The notes under the pieces: generated by a model | What the model was told of the DNA's origin: nothing | Databases searched by the model: none | The model's input: only the letters and a program-made list of their open reading frames with translations | Part shown: in pieces, positions 59,539 through 64,000 of the stretch | Layout: the number at the start of each line of letters is the position of its first letter | How positions within the stretch are numbered: position 1 is the first letter of the stretch | Position numbers and translations under genes: made by a program | NCBI RefSeq assembly: GCF_026210795.1 | Contig: NC_089453.1 | Location: forward strand, 1,180,501-1,244,500 | Origin: Rhizophagus irregularis | Taxonomy: Eukaryota > Glomeromycota > Glomeromycetes > Glomerales > Glomeraceae | Length of the DNA stretch: 64,000 nt | Direction of reading: 5' to 3'

Positions 59539-59896
59539 TTTTTTTATCATTAAATAATCAGTATCCCGATAGGCCTATTGATTCTATTATATAAGAAGCC
59601 GATAGATTCTAAACGTATATCAAATTTGATCAGCTGATAATAAGTAACAAATTGATTACCTTCGGATTTCCCGATGACTAATAAATAAACACCCGATCTA
59701 TCATGTCTGTCATTTAATTTATAAATAAAGCATCGGTAAAAGCATCAACGTAGTACGATAATAATACGATAGAACATTGATATTAGACGGCGAGAAATTT
59801 AAAGGTTTAATAATAATTATTATATATTTATTTATTTGTATATTTATAATATTCATAATATAAAACATGATTGATATTACAGTATTATTATAAATT
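59539..59896. other. Non-coding flank of the Plavaka-like element
   Basis: CCGATAGGCCTATTGATTC and AAGCCGATAGATTC short repeats near 59570-59610; otherwise AT-rich. These resemble CCTATCGG motifs at 63400 on the other side, suggesting subterminal repeats. Confidence 0.45.
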
Positions 59897-62800
59897 TTAA
59901 ATATGAAACTTTCTATTGATCGGTATTACTGACACATATTTCCGGGTTTCTTTTCGTCCTATTGAAAAAGAACCTTCAACAAACCGACCCAAGATACTGC
60001 TACATGTAGGGATAATACAATCCCTGCTAAGATCATAAAATTCTTTTTTCCATAGTTCTATATTGCACAAATTTTCATCGCCATTAATTGTGCAATGAAA
60101 TCTAGTCTTGTGATTTTCTGCCGGAAGGTACCACTTTACAAATGCTAGGGAATGATTTACAGAACCTTCCGGAAAATGTATAATATGTTCAAAATAAAAT
60201 TGAACAATACCGGGATAAGTATCTTTAGTATTATCATGGAGAAATTGGGATAATATTTTGGCCGATGTGACGTGCCTTTTAGAATACATTGACCCAAAAA
60301 CTTCGGATCCAATTTTTAGTCGTCCATAAGTGTTCACTTTTGGTAATACCGGTATAGCAGAAGGAGCAGCATGGATATCTGATAGTGCTGCGAAATCTTT
60401 TCCATAGGCATTGCGGTAATATTCAACCAACAAATCTAATACTTCTTTTGAAAGGTTGGTGTCTATCCTTTTAGGATTAAGAAAAGTACCTGGAAAAGGT
60501 TCGAACCTGTTCCCGGCCATTTCTTCCACGTTTCTAGACATTGATAAAAATTCCCGGTAATCTATTCCATTAATTTCATCATGAATTACAAGACTGCCGG
60601 TAGTTTCTTTCGGTGTAATTAGTGTGATACAAGTCGATAAATGTTGATGGTCTTGGGCGCATGAAGAAAACTGATCGAAGAGAAATTGAATTGAATGGTT
60701 TTTAATAATTCTGGTTCGATTCTTCTATTACTGCTATGATACGATCCTATAAATATAGACTATTTAATAAATTGATTTAATTATATTGATAAGTTCGGAA
60801 ATCTGGAATTACCTAATAGACCGTTCGTGCGTTCGTAACTGAAACACCAGAACGCGTATAATGGTCCATAGTCTAACGCACAATGGCAAATATGTAAGCA
60901 TAAATGTAAATTCGGCGTAATTTTTTCTGCGCCGTAATTTTCTTCAATGAGCTTTGCCACTTCTAGAAGATTTTTACGAGCTTCTTCTAACCCATTCGTT
61001 GTTATAGATCTGCATACAAGAATATTGCATGCACGGACAAAATTGGCGAGTATCAATTTATCCGATTCTTGAAGCAGATCCCATGTTATGGAAGTGGCAT
61101 AAATTAAGATAAAAGTCTTCCATTGATCAGCGGCGAACCTTGAAAAGCCTTCACCTGTAGCAATTTTGTAGGGAATTCTACCGATATCTGCTGGAACTTT
61201 TATTGCATTTGCCCTTTTTTGCATTGTTTCTAAATCTTTTTGTGTCAATCGGCCCTCCTCGATCCACAGTCTGGTCACGATCCACTTAGCAATACCCAAG
61301 AACAAACAATGCATTGGATCCACTGTGAGAAATCGCACTGAATCAAAGTACGGAAGTCGATACATTTCTGACCACCGTACTAAAGTATTATGGACGTGAC
61401 TATTTCTAGCATCTTTAGTATTGCAATTCAACCATTCTCGCGCATCCCTTCGAACCTGGTTGATATCTCTTTCGACAAACCATTCATCAATATCATCAAA
61501 TCCGCCAAAATTCGGTTGATTTCGATCATCATATTGAGCCTTTTTTAAGCATCTATGACAAGCCACTCGCGCAGAGATATGACCGCAGAGTTTTCTCGCG
61601 GCTGGAATATCACATGAGCAGCATATTACTGCGGCTCGAATAGATTTTCCGGTAGAGCTTTCGTATGTTTTCGATAGTTCAATCCCATTCCATAACTCGA
61701 TTAATTGATCGATGATGGGGCTATATAATGGTTTAGTTGATGTAAACTAGGCTCATTTGGCCCCGGAATTAAAGCCATTGTCAAAATATTTGATGGCTTG
61801 AATCTTTCATTTCGAGGCAGGTTACATATTACACCATATAGAGCTCCTATACTATAAGTTGAATTATCGAATGGTTGGAACCAAAGTTCGATATTTAACA
61901 TGATGCGCAAGTGGCGGTCTGAGACATCTTTCCGGAAAAATGGTATATTTTGACGATGATCCTGAAAGGTTTTCCAGATCTTTCCGTCATAAATATCATT
62001 CAAAAATTGAGAATCGTTACGGTCCGCCCATTTTCTACATAATTTCTCAAATCCTTTTCGATTATACATTAATTGTAATTGGTGTTTTAAACTAACAGTA
62101 GGGAACGTTAAAGAAGGTTGATAGATTGTTCCGTTAGTAACCGGAACTTTCTTAGCAAGTGTAGCATTGCACTTTTTTCTTTGATTTGCCATCGGATGAT
62201 CCGGAAAATCTACGTAGGTACAATGAATTGTGGCTGGAACTTGGTAAGGGTCGTTAGTTGATACTTCTGTTACATTATACAATTTGCAACACTTTTCACA
62301 CGATGCGAATTTGACAATATGAGCACAGACGCCAAGTTTTTTACGTGCCATATACAAAGATGTAGGAAAAGAATTGTACGTGTTTGCATCCAAAAGAACC
62401 AAAAGATATCTAAAAAATTTGACTAAAGAATCGGTAGTGACATCGGATAACTTATATCTCTCTTGATATAATAAGATCCATAAAACAATCCAATGAAAGT
62501 CTTCAGTAAAATCAATGAAGGAGGCTTCTGGATCATCGCCGTATGTATTTTCCGGTGCGTCAAACCAGCCGGATGAAGATTCATTTGGTATTTCTTCGAT
62601 AGGATCAAAGTCATTATCAACTTGATCGTTTTCTTCATCATCAGCATCACTAGTATCATCATCTGAAATACTTTGTTCAATAACAACAATAGGGTATGAT
62701 ACATTCTTGGAATTTCCACTACCGATATGTTTTCGTTTATCTTTCGATTTGGCTTTTGATGATTTCGATTTTTTGGGAAGAAACGAATAATTTTCCTCAT

Positions 62801-63107
62801 CAACAATAGGTTCATGATGACCATCATCTGAATTATGTGATTCTATTTCCATTGGATCATTCAAGAGGTCTACCGATGTATCTTGGTTTAGGTCATCAGA
62901 TGAAACTTGATTTAAATCTATAATTTCTTCAATAACTCCTCTTGGTCTAATATCCCTTTTTAAACTATGACTATTTTTTGTACGTGGATCAACCATGTTA
63001 CCTTTACATTTATTGCAATGACACGGAACTTTATTTGATGTTTTCTGTTTAAAATTATAGGATTTCTTTACAAAGACAGCTTTTGTTCTTCGGTATTTTC
63101 TCGTCAT
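59897..63107 (-). pseudogene. Plavaka/CACTA-like (Tnp2-type) transposase, two frameshifts
   Basis: Minus strand, from ATG at 63107 to stop at 59897, one GT..AG intron (60812-60747). N-terminus MTRKYRRTKAVFVKK with a CHCNKCKG zinc motif, acidic middle (DDDTSDADDEENDQVDND), then CEKCCKLYNV and a conserved block KKVPVTNGTIYQPSLTFP. The transposase core has VDPMHCLFLGIAKWI, GEGFSRFAADQWKTFILIYA, NLHLCLHICHCALDYGPLYA and FWCFSYERTNGLLG; the C-terminal NNR-IE-type motif reads SSNRRIEPELLKTIQ. Frame breaks at about 61715 (frame after HYIAP shifts to PIIDQLIELW) and near 60680 (shift to QFLFDQFSSC) make it non-functional as it stands. GC content exceeds the flanks. Termini were not pinned down. Confidence 0.85.
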
Positions 63108-63600
63108 TGTAAATAATAATATAAAAAAATTTTATTAAAAATGAATTTCCGGTTCTTCGATGAACGGATATATTAGTATGATTGATAATTGACATTGTTG
63201 ACCATATTAGGTTACTATCAATTTATTGTATTTATTGTATTTAAATCAATATAAGTTCCTTTATTTGAATCAAAAAAAGCTTATACTTCAATAGACTATT
63301 TCGTTATTTTCAATAGACTTATCGGCATGAAAAAAAGGAAAAAAAAATTCAATCAAAAAAAGCTTATTTAATAGACTATTTCGTTACTTTCGACAGACCT
63401 ATCGGTCCTCATATGACAAAAAAAAAATATATATAAAGACCCCTTTCTTCCCACGAACTGATTTTTTTTCTCTGCCATATCATTATACTTTGATCTAAAT
63501 CATTAAAAAAAAAATCGTAATCATTACATTTAATCTAATTATAGGAAAAAAAAAATATTATTAATAATCATAATATTTTAATTGTGGAAATAAATAAAGG
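63108..63600. other. Non-coding, with repeated AATAGACTATTTCGTTA motif
   Basis: AATAGACTATTTCGTTA occurs at about 63289 and 63372, each near CTTATCGG/CCTATCGG and AAAAAAAGCTTAT. Probably the subterminal repeats of the Plavaka-like element. Confidence 0.5.
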
Positions 63601-63608
63601 TATAAAAG
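63601..63608 (+). promoter_or_regulatory. TATA box of the Arg/Ser-rich gene
   Basis: GGTATAAAAGAACG, a canonical TATAAAAG 59 bp upstream of the ATG at 63667. Confidence 0.55.
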
Positions 63609-63666
63609 AACGTCTTTTACCTTATTGTATTGTTTTTTTTTTATCCTTTAACAAATTTTGGTAAAA

Positions 63667-64000
63667 ATGCGTGGAAGAAGACCTTTCAAAATTAAGAAAA
63701 TAAGCTTAAGACGCTTATCTACAACAAATTTAACCTCTTACAACCATCATCAAACAAACTCAATGTCACCACATCGTCGTCACCGTTATCGTTCAAGAAG
63801 GAACAAGTCTAGACGTTCTTCTTATTCTAATTATTCAGATAGTCGTTCACCAAGTCAACAAAGAGGACGTTCGACTACAAGACATAATAGGACTAATTAT
63901 TCAGATAGTCGTTCACCAAGTCAACAAGGAGGGTGTTCAACTACAAGATATAATAGGAATGATGGTATGGTTATAATATAATAATTATGTTTTTTATTTT
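63667..64000 (+). CDS. Arg/Ser-rich protein with tandem repeat, probably partial
   Basis: Frame MRGRRPFKIKKISLRRLSTT, then HRRHRYRSRRNKSRRSSYSN and two copies of a 22-residue repeat beginning NYSDSRSPSQQ (66-bp DNA units at about 63829 and 63895). RS/RD-like composition resembles splicing-factor tails, but no RRM is present. The frame reaches a stop at 63979, yet GATG|GTATGG at about 63960-63970 is a good donor, so the gene probably continues past the window. Function unknown. Confidence 0.5.

Noticed and set aside
62423-62827. 134-codon minus frame rich in Met and Lys
   Set aside because: An alternative frame of the acidic part of the Plavaka-like transposase.

Overview
The window looks like nuclear DNA of an arbuscular mycorrhizal fungus (Rhizophagus/Glomeromycotina type). 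It is very AT-rich. Its genes have many short exons with GT..AG introns and oxidative/eukaryotic housekeeping products. One gene is a kinase with the N-terminal Cys-rich ribbon typical of the expanded Rhizophagus kinase families, the fatty acid desaturase most resembles early-diverging (Mortierella-type) enzymes, and a large share of the sequence is transposon debris. The species is an inference; no marker gene in the window proves it.

Layout. 1-8030: an internally deleted LINE on the minus strand. It is split by a 242-bp hAT-type MITE and by a 4.5-kb hAT-like element, which itself holds a 3.7-kb MULE; all three insertions have readable target-site duplications. 8.1-13 kb: foldback and TA-flanked MITEs, a decayed Helitron Rep gene, and a 1-kb inverted-repeat element. 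13.7-15.1 kb: a six-exon Ras2-type GTPase. 15.1-17.9 kb: sparse, with one orphan carbamoyl-phosphate synthase exon.

17.9-31.5 kb is a compact gene island: NDUFS4, an AlkB-like dioxygenase (convergent, 14 bp between stop codons), a front-end fatty-acid desaturase, methylthioribose-1-phosphate isomerase, cytosolic Phe-tRNA synthetase alpha, a TKL-like kinase, a HAD phosphatase with an 11-nt exon, and an ARMT1/DUF89 phosphatase.

31.5-45.4 kb is a gene desert made of nested inverted-repeat elements, a degenerate tandem array, and a 1.8-kb poly(A)-tailed retro-insertion. 45.4-55.5 kb is a second gene island: uracil-DNA glycosylase, Nnf1-like kinetochore protein and phosphatidylinositol transfer protein on plus; Kish/TMEM167 (its first coding exon is only the ATG) and a 24-exon dynactin p150Glued on minus. 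57.8-63.1 kb holds a broken MULE and a Plavaka/CACTA-like transposase with two frameshifts. At 63.7 kb an Arg/Ser-rich gene starts and probably runs off the end.

The genes do not form an operon-like pathway. Themes recur by chance or loosely: DNA damage (AlkB, UNG, ARMT1), microtubule and chromosome work (dynactin, Nnf1), and membrane traffic (Kish, PITP). Exon models were built by hand from splice signals and family conservation; in every intact gene except Ras2 the exon lengths sum to a whole number of codons.
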